DNA of 64,000 nt. It comes from JAIYDQ01 sp034408855. GTDB lineage: Bacteria; Planctomycetota; Planctomycetia; Pirellulales; Pirellulaceae. Positions 17,149 to 25,479 of the stretch are shown one piece after another. The DNA lies in the NCBI GenBank assembly GCA_034408855.1, contig JAWXCK010000217.1, positions 1-64,000 of the forward strand, read 5' to 3'. The stretch's first letter is position 1, and each line of letters starts with the position of its first letter. Made by a program: the position numbers and the translations under genes. The notes beneath the pieces are model-generated. The model was not told the origin of the DNA. It did not search any database and worked only from the letters and a program-made list of their open reading frames with translations.

Positions 17149-18491
17149 AAGCATTACCGTCTATTCCTCGTGCCAGCCAATGGAATACGTTGCTGGAGCG
17201 CTGCCTACCGATGGGAATCGAAGGGCGCGTGCGTTCGATTCGCGGCACAACGATTCTTGCAGGCGGTTTACCAACGCCGATCGGCTCGGTCGTCCGAATC
17301 AGCCGGCGACAAGGAAGCCATCTCGACGCTGAAGTGATAGGTTTCGATGGCTCGACAACACTGCTTTCTCCTTTAGCACCGATGGATGGAGTCAGCCAAG
17401 GCGATAGCGTTCGCCTGTTTCGTACGATGCGCACCGTTCCAGCCGGCCTTGAACTGATCGGCCGAGTCCTCGATGCCTCCGGTGAGCCGATCGACGACAA
17501 GGGGCCTTTGCCACCTTCCATTCGCGTGCCTTGCGACGCGATACCGATCGCCGCCCTCGATCGACCACCGATCGATCGCGTACTCCCAACTTCGATTCGC
17601 GCTTTCGACGCTTTCTTGACACTCGGTTATGGACAGCGAATCGGAATCTTTGCTGGCTCGGGCGTTGGCAAGAGTACCTTGTTAGGCATGCTGGCCAGAG
17701 GGACCGCGGCCGATGTCGTCGTGATCGGCTTGATCGGTGAACGAGGTCGCGAAGTTCGCGAGTTTCTCGAACGTGACCTTACCGAAGTCGGACGAAAGAA
17801 GTGCGTAACCGTCATCGCAACGAGCGATATGCCTGCCCCTCAACGAATTCTTGCCGCAAAGACGGCAACGGCAATCGCCGAAGCGTATCGTGACGCTGGC
17901 AAAAATGTCCTCTTGCTCATGGATTCCGTTACACGATTTGCCATGGCACAGCGCGAAATCGGATTGGCCGCAGGCGAAGTTCCCACCACTCGAGGTTATC
18001 CGCCGAGCGTATTCGCCATGTTGCCGCAATTGGTCGAACGAGCTGGAATGAGCAATCGCGGGAGTATCACCGCGATCTATACCGTCCTCGTCGAAGGCGA
18101 CGATGCCAACGAGCCGATCAGCGACGCCCTGCGAGGATTGCTCGACGGGCACGTTCACCTTTCACGCTCCATCGCCGCGCGTGGTCGTTACCCAGCCATC
18201 GATATCTTGCCAAGTCTCAGTCGATTGCAAAATCAGCTTGTCGATAGAAGCCACAACGAAGCCGCGATGAAAGTTCGTGCAATGATGGCGATCTACAAAG
18301 AGAACGAAGATCTGATCAACATCGGTGCCTACAACACCGGCTCGAATCCTGCCATAGATCGAGCGATTCAAATGCGGCCTGAAATAGAATCGTTTCTTGC
18401 GCAAGGACAATACGAGCTCGTGCCATGGGAAACGACGCAACAAGCGATCCGATCGTTGGCTGAAAGCAAAAGGTTGAGCGCCGCCGCATGA
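17145..18491 (+). CDS. fliI: Flagellum-specific ATP synthase FliI
   Basis: This is the F1-beta-like ATPase of the flagellar type III export apparatus. Walker A GSGVGKST is at residues 171-178, followed by GLIGERGREVREFLE. Walker B (VLLLMDSVTRFAMAQREIGLA) and the PPSVFAMLPQLVERAG segment follow. The 448-residue length is typical. It begins with GTG overlapping the fliH stop and ends in an ATGA overlap with fliJ. Confidence 0.96.
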   Translation: MKALPSIPRASQWNTLLERCLPMGIEGRVRSIRGTTILAGGLPTPIGSVVRISRRQGSHLDAEVIGFDGSTTLLSPLAPMDGVSQGDSVRLFRTMRTVPAGLELIGRVLDASGEPIDDKGPLPPSIRVPCDAIPIAALDRPPIDRVLPTSIRAFDAFLTLGYGQRIGIFAGSGVGKSTLLGMLARGTAADVVVIGLIGERGREVREFLERDLTEVGRKKCVTVIATSDMPAPQRILAAKTATAIAEAYRDAGKNVLLLMDSVTRFAMAQREIGLAAGEVPTTRGYPPSVFAMLPQLVERAGMSNRGSITAIYTVLVEGDDANEPISDALRGLLDGHVHLSRSIAARGRYPAIDILPSLSRLQNQLVDRSHNEAAMKVRAMMAIYKENEDLINIGAYNTGSNPAIDRAIQMRPEIESFLAQGQYELVPWETTQQAIRSLAESKRLSAAA

Positions 18492-18943
18492 GTCCTCCAT
18501 TTCGCTTCGCATCTATCCTTCAGCTTCGCATCCGAGAACGAGATCTGGCCGCTTCGGCTGTCGAGGAAGTCGTACGCGCTATGGCTATGATCGATAGTCA
18601 GGTCGACGAAGCCAGAATGGAATTGCAATCGCTCGTCCACGAACGAAAGATGGCTTCGACTGGTAACGTCGCGGTGAGCAATTTGCTTGATTTTCAACGA
18701 CATCAATTGGTTTTGATGGGCAACATTCAGTTTCTCACACAGCAGCGATCGACACTTCTCCAAGAAAAACAGCGACGCGAGTCGAAATTGATGAAAGCCC
18801 AGCAGGCTATGAAGAGTTTCGAGAATCTGTCCGAGCAGCAACAGAACGAAGCTCAGCGATTGGGGAATGAACGATTGCAATCGAGACTCGATGAGTGGTC
18901 CAATACTCGGTCCGTCGTCAAAAATAATAATGGTGGATCATGA
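18488..18943 (+). CDS. fliJ: Flagellar export chaperone FliJ
   Basis: This 151-residue, almost wholly alpha-helical coiled-coil protein begins FRFASILQLRIRERD, the typical FliJ opening. It contains heptad-rich Glu/Gln/Lys segments. FliJ couples FliI to the export gate FlhA and acts as a general chaperone escort. It overlaps fliI and the next gene by ATGA at both ends. The assignment relies on size, coiled-coil nature and operon position as well as sequence. Confidence 0.85.
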   Translation: MSPPFRFASILQLRIRERDLAASAVEEVVRAMAMIDSQVDEARMELQSLVHERKMASTGNVAVSNLLDFQRHQLVLMGNIQFLTQQRSTLLQEKQRRESKLMKAQQAMKSFENLSEQQQNEAQRLGNERLQSRLDEWSNTRSVVKNNNGGS

Positions 18944-19608
18944 AACGCTTGCTGAGTTTGTTCTTTTGGTTTTGCGCAGCAACGGTGATTGCACAGGCGT
19001 GTATCCTCGGGCTGACATTCTTTCGAGGCAATCTAAGCAAGAAATCGCTTGTTCAGATTATCGCCTTGCTAAACGGGATCGATATCCCAGGTGAGCGGAT
19101 AAAGAATGCAATCGCTGCCGGGCAAGACGTCCCCGTTCCGACACGTGAAGAAATCCTGAATGCCAAGATCGAAACGAACTTAGAATTCGAGAGTCGCGAG
19201 AAATCGCTCAAACGATTTCAAGGACAATTGCAAACCGAACAGAACCTGCTAGGCGAAGCTAGCAAAAGACTCTCTCAACGCATTAAGGAACACGACGCAT
19301 TAGTTGCCCAGTTCGCCAGCGGGCGCGAAAACCAAAGGCTAAAGGACGTCCAGGATATTTTACAGATTATCGCGCCCGATCAAGCGAAACTCCAAATCCT
19401 CAACATGTTAAAAGACGGGGCGATGGACGATGTTATCGCAATTATTAAAGGTCTGCCGGAGGATAAACGAAAGAAGATACTGGCGGAGTTTACTGCGGGG
19501 GATGATTCCGTCAAGCTTGGAGAAATTCTTAAAGAGTTGAGAGACTCGAATTCCAAGCCTGTGTCGAGCCCGATTGGCGATAACGCTAAGAATGGCTCCG
19601 AAACATAA
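18940..19608 (+). CDS. MotE-like membrane coiled-coil protein
   Basis: The 222-residue protein has one N-terminal membrane helix (LLSLFFWFCAATVIAQACIL) and a long coiled-coil (about residues 75-130). The C-terminal helical segment DILQIIAPDQAKLQILNML with a following KGLPEDKRKKILAEF resembles the MgtE N-terminal-like domain of MotE/FlbB-type proteins. These are stator-associated periplasmic chaperones in several phyla. The place between fliJ and fliK fits that role. It overlaps fliJ by ATGA, and an 84-bp gap separates it from fliK. Confidence 0.7.
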   Translation: MKRLLSLFFWFCAATVIAQACILGLTFFRGNLSKKSLVQIIALLNGIDIPGERIKNAIAAGQDVPVPTREEILNAKIETNLEFESREKSLKRFQGQLQTEQNLLGEASKRLSQRIKEHDALVAQFASGRENQRLKDVQDILQIIAPDQAKLQILNMLKDGAMDDVIAIIKGLPEDKRKKILAEFTAGDDSVKLGEILKELRDSNSKPVSSPIGDNAKNGSET

Positions 19609-19716
19609 GCTGTATTCCCCATTTTGATTCTGTTGGATTGCGAGCACTTCGCCTGTCTGGAAAAACAGATCGGTAACGCTGCCTAATGTCCAATGCGCTT
19701 CGGGGGAAGCTTCGCT

Positions 19717-21444
19717 ATGTCGACAATATCTACGTCCGCAACATCCGGCAACGACAAAGGAATTGCAAGCTATTCGCGAAGCCTGAGTTCGGCGATCGAC
19801 TCGAAGAAGCTGAACATCGACGAATCGCGATTGTCTACCTTTAATTTGCTCTTGGCCCTTCCCATTTTCGACAATCAGACTGCGCCGCCAGTTGCGGAGC
19901 CCGTTGCGGAGCCCGTTGCAGATCAAGTGGCTCCTGAAGATAAAACGGACTCGAAGGAAAACAGCGAACAGGATGCCAGCGTCGGGGTTGATGATCAAGC
20001 CGCTTTGCTTGTCGCGGTTAGCCAGATTATTGTTCCTCTAACCAACAAGATCGACCAGAATTCGGCAGCGATCACTAATGCTCAAGCAACGGCTGAAGGA
20101 GCACCTGATTCAAACGTTGCAACACCAAGTATTCTTGACGACTCGAATGCTATCGCAAATCAGCCAACCGTCCCGCCTAAGGAGCTTCCAAAAGTAGCTG
20201 AGCCGACCGATTCGACTGCGATTAAGGATATCCGACAGGATGCCAAGCCAAAGGATGACCGGCTCGACGAGAGCAACCAAGAAGTTAACGCAACTTCAAA
20301 TCCATTGCGCGCCGAGCTGACGACGCGACCGGAATCGAAAAAGCCAACGGACGATGGAGCGGCGACTCGAAAGGTTCAGACGGCACCGATCGACGACGAA
20401 AAGGCCGCGTTGCCCGCGTCCGTTGCCAAGTCAAGCGCTTCTAACCTTCGAGAGTCACCCGCGGCGAAAGACGATTTCATCGAACGTAAGGAAGCCGAAA
20501 GTAGCCAAGAGGGCAATTCCTATTCAAATCGCCGATCAGATCGCTTGGCGGCTTCCAAGCGCGGAGAGCAGTCCGGCAAATCCGAAGGTAATGCGTCCTC
20601 CGGCAATGACCGTCACGACGATGGGGCTTTCGAGATTTCCGTCGATACGACTATTGTCGGCAAGTCTGACAGTCCATCTTCGCAAACAGAATTCCTTGAT
20701 CCGACACCGTCGATATTAGTCCCCGACTTTTCAAGCACCCAAGCCTTATCCGTTACGTCCGAGCCAAACGGAGCAGTCAACCAGCCCACACTCGTAGCTG
20801 CCGGTGCCTCGCTATCGTCGACAAGTGTCGGCGCACAATCGGGAGGCGACTCTGCTGTATTTTCAAACATCGGCGGTGTCAGTGGAGTTCAAGGCGGCAA
20901 CGCATCTTCGATGAATGCTTCTATCAAAAGTTCCGCTCCAGTATCTGGCAGCTCGACGCTCACGGCATATCAAGAAGGACGTGTGCTCAATCGAGTCCTC
21001 AAAGGGTTGGAGCAATTGAGTGACAATAAAGGACAAGTGCGCCTGCGCCTTCATCCGCCCGAGTTGGGCAGTCTGCAAGTAACGCTTCGGTTCAGTGGGC
21101 AGCAGGTATCGGCACAGATTGAAGTCGAGCATCCAACCGCTCGCGATCTGTTACTCAAAAACCTTCCTCAATTGCAAAAGCAGCTTGCAGATCAAAACAT
21201 CATCGTCTCGCAGTTTGATGTCCAGGTTGTCGACCCGAGCCAGTTCAGTCAAGGTAACGGACTTAGCTTTTCCTCCAGCAACGGCAGTCATGCCGGGCAG
21301 CAAGAAGCCGATGCGGACCGATCGTCGCGTCATGTTGATCGCCTTGAAAATAGCTTGGAATCCAAGACATCGAGTTCGATGGCATCGCGACCTGGTAGGG
21401 CGTCTTGGTCACGTAACAATGGCGAACTTGACGTCCGCGTGTAA
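19717..21444 (+). CDS. fliK: Flagellar hook-length control protein FliK
   Basis: FliK is secreted during hook assembly and switches export specificity at the right hook length. Most of the protein is a low-complexity Ser/Ala/Asp/Lys-rich ruler region. It includes a tandem 12-base repeat (GTTGCGGAGCCC, 19891-19914) encoding VAEP units. The C-terminal domain, roughly the last 140 residues, carries the conserved Flg_hook pattern VRLRLHPPELGSLQVTL and AQIEVEHPTARDLL. The start at 19717 has GGGGGAAG about 9 bases upstream; an in-frame ATG at 19693 is an alternative. Length is 575 residues, within the very variable family range. Confidence 0.87.
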   Translation: MSTISTSATSGNDKGIASYSRSLSSAIDSKKLNIDESRLSTFNLLLALPIFDNQTAPPVAEPVAEPVADQVAPEDKTDSKENSEQDASVGVDDQAALLVAVSQIIVPLTNKIDQNSAAITNAQATAEGAPDSNVATPSILDDSNAIANQPTVPPKELPKVAEPTDSTAIKDIRQDAKPKDDRLDESNQEVNATSNPLRAELTTRPESKKPTDDGAATRKVQTAPIDDEKAALPASVAKSSASNLRESPAAKDDFIERKEAESSQEGNSYSNRRSDRLAASKRGEQSGKSEGNASSGNDRHDDGAFEISVDTTIVGKSDSPSSQTEFLDPTPSILVPDFSSTQALSVTSEPNGAVNQPTLVAAGASLSSTSVGAQSGGDSAVFSNIGGVSGVQGGNASSMNASIKSSAPVSGSSTLTAYQEGRVLNRVLKGLEQLSDNKGQVRLRLHPPELGSLQVTLRFSGQQVSAQIEVEHPTARDLLLKNLPQLQKQLADQNIIVSQFDVQVVDPSQFSQGNGLSFSSSNGSHAGQQEADADRSSRHVDRLENSLESKTSSSMASRPGRASWSRNNGELDVRV

Positions 21445-21468
21445 CCTTCGACCATTGACCAAGATTCT

Positions 21469-21849
21469 ATGACGCTTCCAAGCACTATTTCTGATTCGAG
21501 CGATTCGCTCAGCGTTTTTGGACTACAGAAGCAGATAGACGATTGGTGTACTTCCGTTGGCGTCCGCTATTTCAATGAACTGACCAATCTTGCTCAGCTC
21601 ATGGAGGAAGTTGGCGAATTATCTCGAATAATTTCGAGAACCTATGGCGAGCAGAGCTGGAAAGTTGGGGATTCCGCCTATAATTTAGGCGACGAGATGG
21701 CGGACGTGCTTTTTGTCTTGGTTTGCTTAGCAAATCAGACTGGAGTCGATTTAACGAAAGCCATCGAGCAAAATATTGCCAAGAAAACCCAGCGGGATGC
21801 CACAAGGCATCAGAATAACCACAAATTGAAACCGGACCATCCATCATGA
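21469..21849 (+). CDS. MazG-type nucleotide pyrophosphohydrolase
   Basis: This 126-residue all-alpha protein has the metal-binding pattern EEVGE (residues about 46-50) and a second acidic motif DEMADVLF about 30 residues later, as in MazG-like and dCTP pyrophosphatase-like enzymes that hydrolyse NTPs to NMP and PPi. One domain only, so it is of the short YpjD/RS21-C6-like type. It starts 24 bp after fliK and overlaps queD by ATGA. The nucleotide substrate cannot be told from sequence. Confidence 0.82.
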   Translation: MTLPSTISDSSDSLSVFGLQKQIDDWCTSVGVRYFNELTNLAQLMEEVGELSRIISRTYGEQSWKVGDSAYNLGDEMADVLFVLVCLANQTGVDLTKAIEQNIAKKTQRDATRHQNNHKLKPDHPS

Positions 21850-22325
21850 GTTTAGTCATCATGCGGCGCATTAAGTTTTGCGCCGGACATCGACTGCATA
21901 AGCACGGAGGAAAGTGCGAACATTTCCACGGACACAATTACGTTGCCGATTTTTTCGTAACGGGTGAAAAGCAAGATAGCGTTGGTCGAGTCATCGATTT
22001 CGCCGAATTGAAGAGTCGTTGTAAAGGATGGCTCGACGAGCATTGGGATCACAGCTTTTTGATCTCGGATCGCGACGATAACGCTCGCAATGCCCTCAAG
22101 ATGGTGGTGCCATCTCGATATTTCGAGCTTCCCTATAATCCGACCGCCGAGAATATGGCCAAGTATCTATTGGAAGAAGTTTGCCCGAACATCCTCGACG
22201 GCACCGGCGGTCGAGCCATTCGCGTCCGAATATGGGAAACCGATGAATCCTACGCCGAAGCACTCGTCGATGAAGATTCAGGGCTCATCACCACCGCCAT
22301 GAGCGACTTTCAAGAATCGCAGTGA
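21846..22325 (+). CDS. queD: 6-carboxytetrahydropterin synthase, QueD
   Basis: QueD converts dihydroneopterin triphosphate to 6-carboxytetrahydropterin in queuosine and 7-deazaguanine synthesis. The zinc site is formed by His in FCAGHRL and the HGH of CEHFHGHNY, and the catalytic Cys precedes HGH with the C-x3-HGH spacing. A DHSFL segment and a late WETDESYAE supply the other active-site residues. Length is 159 residues. It is coupled to the MazG-like gene and follows the flagellar genes; no other queuosine gene is in the window. Confidence 0.9.
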   Translation: MSLVIMRRIKFCAGHRLHKHGGKCEHFHGHNYVADFFVTGEKQDSVGRVIDFAELKSRCKGWLDEHWDHSFLISDRDDNARNALKMVVPSRYFELPYNPTAENMAKYLLEEVCPNILDGTGGRAIRVRIWETDESYAEALVDEDSGLITTAMSDFQESQ

Positions 22326-22341
22326 TCGAAAAGCGGATTGC

Positions 22342-22444
22342 GTTTAACCGTCAGCCGTAGGCGTACTTTAAAGGCCAAGAGTACGCCTTCGGCTGACTGT
22401 TAAACGATTAAATCAACAAGCCGCTCGCGCCGTACCGCTATTTT
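22342..22444. repeat. Long hairpin with repeat flank between convergent genes
   Basis: The arms are GTTTAACCGTCAGCC then GTAGGCGTAC on the left (22342-22366), and GTACGCCTTC then GGCTGACTGTTAAAC on the right (22381-22405). They form a nearly perfect 25-bp stem with a 14-base loop. The flank GATTAAATCAACAAGCCG (22406-22423) and a CGCCGTACCGCTA segment follow. A near copy lies at 41732-41849. Placed between the ends of queD and sucA, it is a plausible two-way terminator as well as a dispersed repeat. Confidence 0.85.
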
Positions 22445-22473
22445 GTTGGGTTTATTCTTGCAACATTCAGATT

Positions 22474-25248
22474 CTACACGCCTTGGAAGGCAGTCTCGAG
22501 CAGTTCTGCTTGTTCCATCTTGTGAGCGCGCAAGGAACCGGTCGAGGGACTTGCGGATTCGGGTCGCGAGATCAATCGGAGCCTGAATCTTGAAGCTATC
22601 GCTTCGCCAAATCGCATTTTCAAAAAGTACCAGCTTCCCATATTCGTCGGCTCGTCCTGAAACCAGACCAAATCGCTTTTCTCGCTGTAGCCGCTAAGCG
22701 CGTCCATTAAAACGGTTGTCTTCATAGGATAGAATTGGTCAATTCGAACCAACGCAACATTATCCTTTTTTAATCGAGTACGCTCTTCCAGGAGGTCGTA
22801 GTAGGCTTTGCCAGTCGATAAGATCACGCGATCGGTCGATGTTCCGGCAGGCCGGTCATCGGGCAAGATCTTTCTGAAACTTCCTTTGGTAAACTCTTCG
22901 ATAGGAGAGACGCAAAGCGGATGTCGCAAGAGGCTCTTGGGCGTAAGAACAATCAACGGCTTGCTCCATTTTGACTTCACTTGGCGACGCAATAAGTGAA
23001 AATACTGAGCGGGAGTGGAGGGCTGCGTGACGAGCACATTGTCTTCGGCGGTTAGTAACAGAAAGCGTTCGAGCCGCGCGCTACAGTGTTCCGGACCTTG
23101 CCCCTCGAAGCCGTGAGGTAGAAGCATGACGAGTCTCGAAAGTCGGTTCCATTTATCTTCGGCACTGGCGATGAATTGGTCGACGATGACTTGAGCTGCA
23201 TTCCAAAAGTCGCCAAACTGGGCTTCCCAGGCCGTTAGACCTTCTGGGCAATCGAGACTATATCCATATTCGAAACCGAGCACACCAGCTTCGGAGAGTG
23301 GACTATTGATAATCTCGATGCGTCCCTGACTAGGTGAAAGATGCATCAGCGGTGCATACTTTGAACCGTTGAGAGTATCATGAATAACAGCATGCCGGTG
23401 CGAAAACGTGCCTCGCTCAGAATCTTGTCCCGATAGCCGAACCGGATGCCCTTCGACGCTGCAACTAGCAAACGCCAGAGCTTCGGCGGCCGACCAATCG
23501 AGCGGCTTTGTTCCATTTGCCATCTCCAATCGCGATTCGAAGAATTTGGAAAGCTTTTTGTGGACGCTAAATCCAGCTGGCATATTGCAAAGCCGTGTTA
23601 ACAAATCTTTGGCAATCGAAGGCGCCAGCGCGGTGTTGCAATTCTCGTTTTCAGGTTCGGTTCCACCAAAGAATCCGGCCCAATGACCGCCCATCGTCTG
23701 TTGGTCCGAAACGAACTGTTCCTTTTTAATTGCCTCGAATTCGAGTGCTAATTTATTGTTCCGGATTTCGGCGATCGAATCGGCTTCGTGTCGCGAGATA
23801 TCGCCCATTTCGATGAGTCGCTCGAGATAACTTTCACGAACACTCTTTTTCTGATCGATGGCTTCGTAAATCAGAGGCTGGGTAAAGCGTGGTTCGTCGC
23901 CTTCGTTGTGGCCGAACTTCCGAAACGCGTACATGTCTATGACGACATCGCGTCGAAAAGTCCGGCGAAAATCCATGGCTAACGAAACGACTTGCGCAAC
24001 TGCCTCGGGGTCTTCGCCGTTGACGTGAAAAATGGGGCTTTGCAACATCTTGAAGACGTCGGTGCAGTACGTCGTGCTTCGTCCTTCGGCTGCATCAGTT
24101 GTAAAGCCGATTTGATTGTTCAGGACAATATGCAGAGTGCCACCGGTTTCGTAGCCTTTGAGTTGACTGAGGTTGAGCGTTTCCTGAACGACGCCCTCTC
24201 CGGCGAACGCAGCATCACCGTGGATAAGGATGCTGAGGTGTTGATCGCGAGCTCGATCTTTGTTGCGATCTTGTTTGGCACGGCAACGCCCGAGGGCAAC
24301 GGGATTGACGTACTCTAAATGGCTCGGGTTGAAGCAAAGTGAAATGTGAACACGTTGGCCAGCGGCCGTCGTCCAGTCGCTGCTGTAACCCATGTGGTAT
24401 TTGACATCGCCGCCACCGCGGTACATTTCGGGGCGAGGATCATCGAACGACCAAAAAATGCTCGTGGCACGTTTGCCCATAATATTGGCGAGTACATTCA
24501 ACCGCCCTCGATGTGCCATCGCCAACAGCACGCCTTTGATCCCATGTTCGCCAGCTTTTTCGAGGGCTCGATCTAGAAGCGGGATGAGACTTTCGGCACC
24601 CTCCAACGAAAATGTCTTAGCACCGACAAATCGCTTGCGAATAAACTCTTCGAAGATGCCCGCGTCAGCCAATCGCTGGTAGATGCGAACCTGGACTTCT
24701 CGCGATAACTGCAAACGGTTTTCGGTGCTCTCCATTCGCCGTTGCAACCAGTCGCGGATTTGTCGGTCGTCGATATGCGTAAACTGGGCTCCAATGCTCC
24801 GGCAGTAGGTATTGCGAAGCTTTTGAAGAATATCACCGAGTGTCTTGCCGTCGGTATACTCGTCGGTTGGGTCAGTAAACGGTCGATTCAGATCCGTTTC
24901 GCTCAGTCCATGCGAGACAGGATCGAGTTCCGGTGGTCCAACGCGTTGCTGTACGACTGGATCGAGCGGATTGAGTCGAGCGATTAAATGCCCGCGAACA
25001 CGATATTCTCGAACCAACAAGTCGACGCGTTCTTGCATTTTGGCAAGCCAGAGTCCATCTTGCTCGACGGTGGACGTTGCAAGGTACTCATCGCTGTCAA
25101 GTTGCGTCGAGTTCGACATGGCTTGCTCGCGTTGCGAAGCCAATGAAAACTCTTCAAAGTATTTTCGCCATTGCGTTGATACCGAAGAAGGGTCTTGAAT
25201 GTATCTAACGTACAAGTCGTCGATGTAATCGAGACTGTAAGTATTCAT
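22474..25248 (-). CDS. sucA: 2-oxoglutarate dehydrogenase E1 component
   Basis: This thiamine diphosphate-dependent enzyme decarboxylates 2-oxoglutarate and transfers the succinyl group to lipoyl-E2 in the TCA cycle. The N-terminus (YSLDYIDDLYVRYIQDP) is the typical E2-binding segment. MAHRGRLNVLANI is the conserved substrate region. The thiamine motif GDAAFAGEGVVQE is near residue 340, and YKFGHNEGDEPRFTQP-type sequence follows. The 924-residue length is close to E. coli SucA (933). No sucB or lpd is adjacent. The 231 bp upstream hold no gene. Confidence 0.96.
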   Translation of the reverse strand: MNTYSLDYIDDLYVRYIQDPSSVSTQWRKYFEEFSLASQREQAMSNSTQLDSDEYLATSTVEQDGLWLAKMQERVDLLVREYRVRGHLIARLNPLDPVVQQRVGPPELDPVSHGLSETDLNRPFTDPTDEYTDGKTLGDILQKLRNTYCRSIGAQFTHIDDRQIRDWLQRRMESTENRLQLSREVQVRIYQRLADAGIFEEFIRKRFVGAKTFSLEGAESLIPLLDRALEKAGEHGIKGVLLAMAHRGRLNVLANIMGKRATSIFWSFDDPRPEMYRGGGDVKYHMGYSSDWTTAAGQRVHISLCFNPSHLEYVNPVALGRCRAKQDRNKDRARDQHLSILIHGDAAFAGEGVVQETLNLSQLKGYETGGTLHIVLNNQIGFTTDAAEGRSTTYCTDVFKMLQSPIFHVNGEDPEAVAQVVSLAMDFRRTFRRDVVIDMYAFRKFGHNEGDEPRFTQPLIYEAIDQKKSVRESYLERLIEMGDISRHEADSIAEIRNNKLALEFEAIKKEQFVSDQQTMGGHWAGFFGGTEPENENCNTALAPSIAKDLLTRLCNMPAGFSVHKKLSKFFESRLEMANGTKPLDWSAAEALAFASCSVEGHPVRLSGQDSERGTFSHRHAVIHDTLNGSKYAPLMHLSPSQGRIEIINSPLSEAGVLGFEYGYSLDCPEGLTAWEAQFGDFWNAAQVIVDQFIASAEDKWNRLSRLVMLLPHGFEGQGPEHCSARLERFLLLTAEDNVLVTQPSTPAQYFHLLRRQVKSKWSKPLIVLTPKSLLRHPLCVSPIEEFTKGSFRKILPDDRPAGTSTDRVILSTGKAYYDLLEERTRLKKDNVALVRIDQFYPMKTTVLMDALSGYSEKSDLVWFQDEPTNMGSWYFLKMRFGEAIASRFRLRLISRPESASPSTGSLRAHKMEQAELLETAFQGV

Positions 25249-25479
25249 ATAAACGCCAATCGCACTGCTGCTATCGAGTCAGTGCCCTGTAGGAAACGTA
25301 TGCGGTCATAGCTTAAGAATGAAGAGTTCGAGATATCGTTGGATGCTCCGAGCAAACCGGTGAGTCGCGTGACCGCAAGCAATCTGAAATAACTCTCTCA
25401 GTGTATACTAAATCGGTCTTTCATTGCTATACCTTCATCAGGTTTGACGGCCTTACGTCGTGAGCCGAATGCGGTCGAA

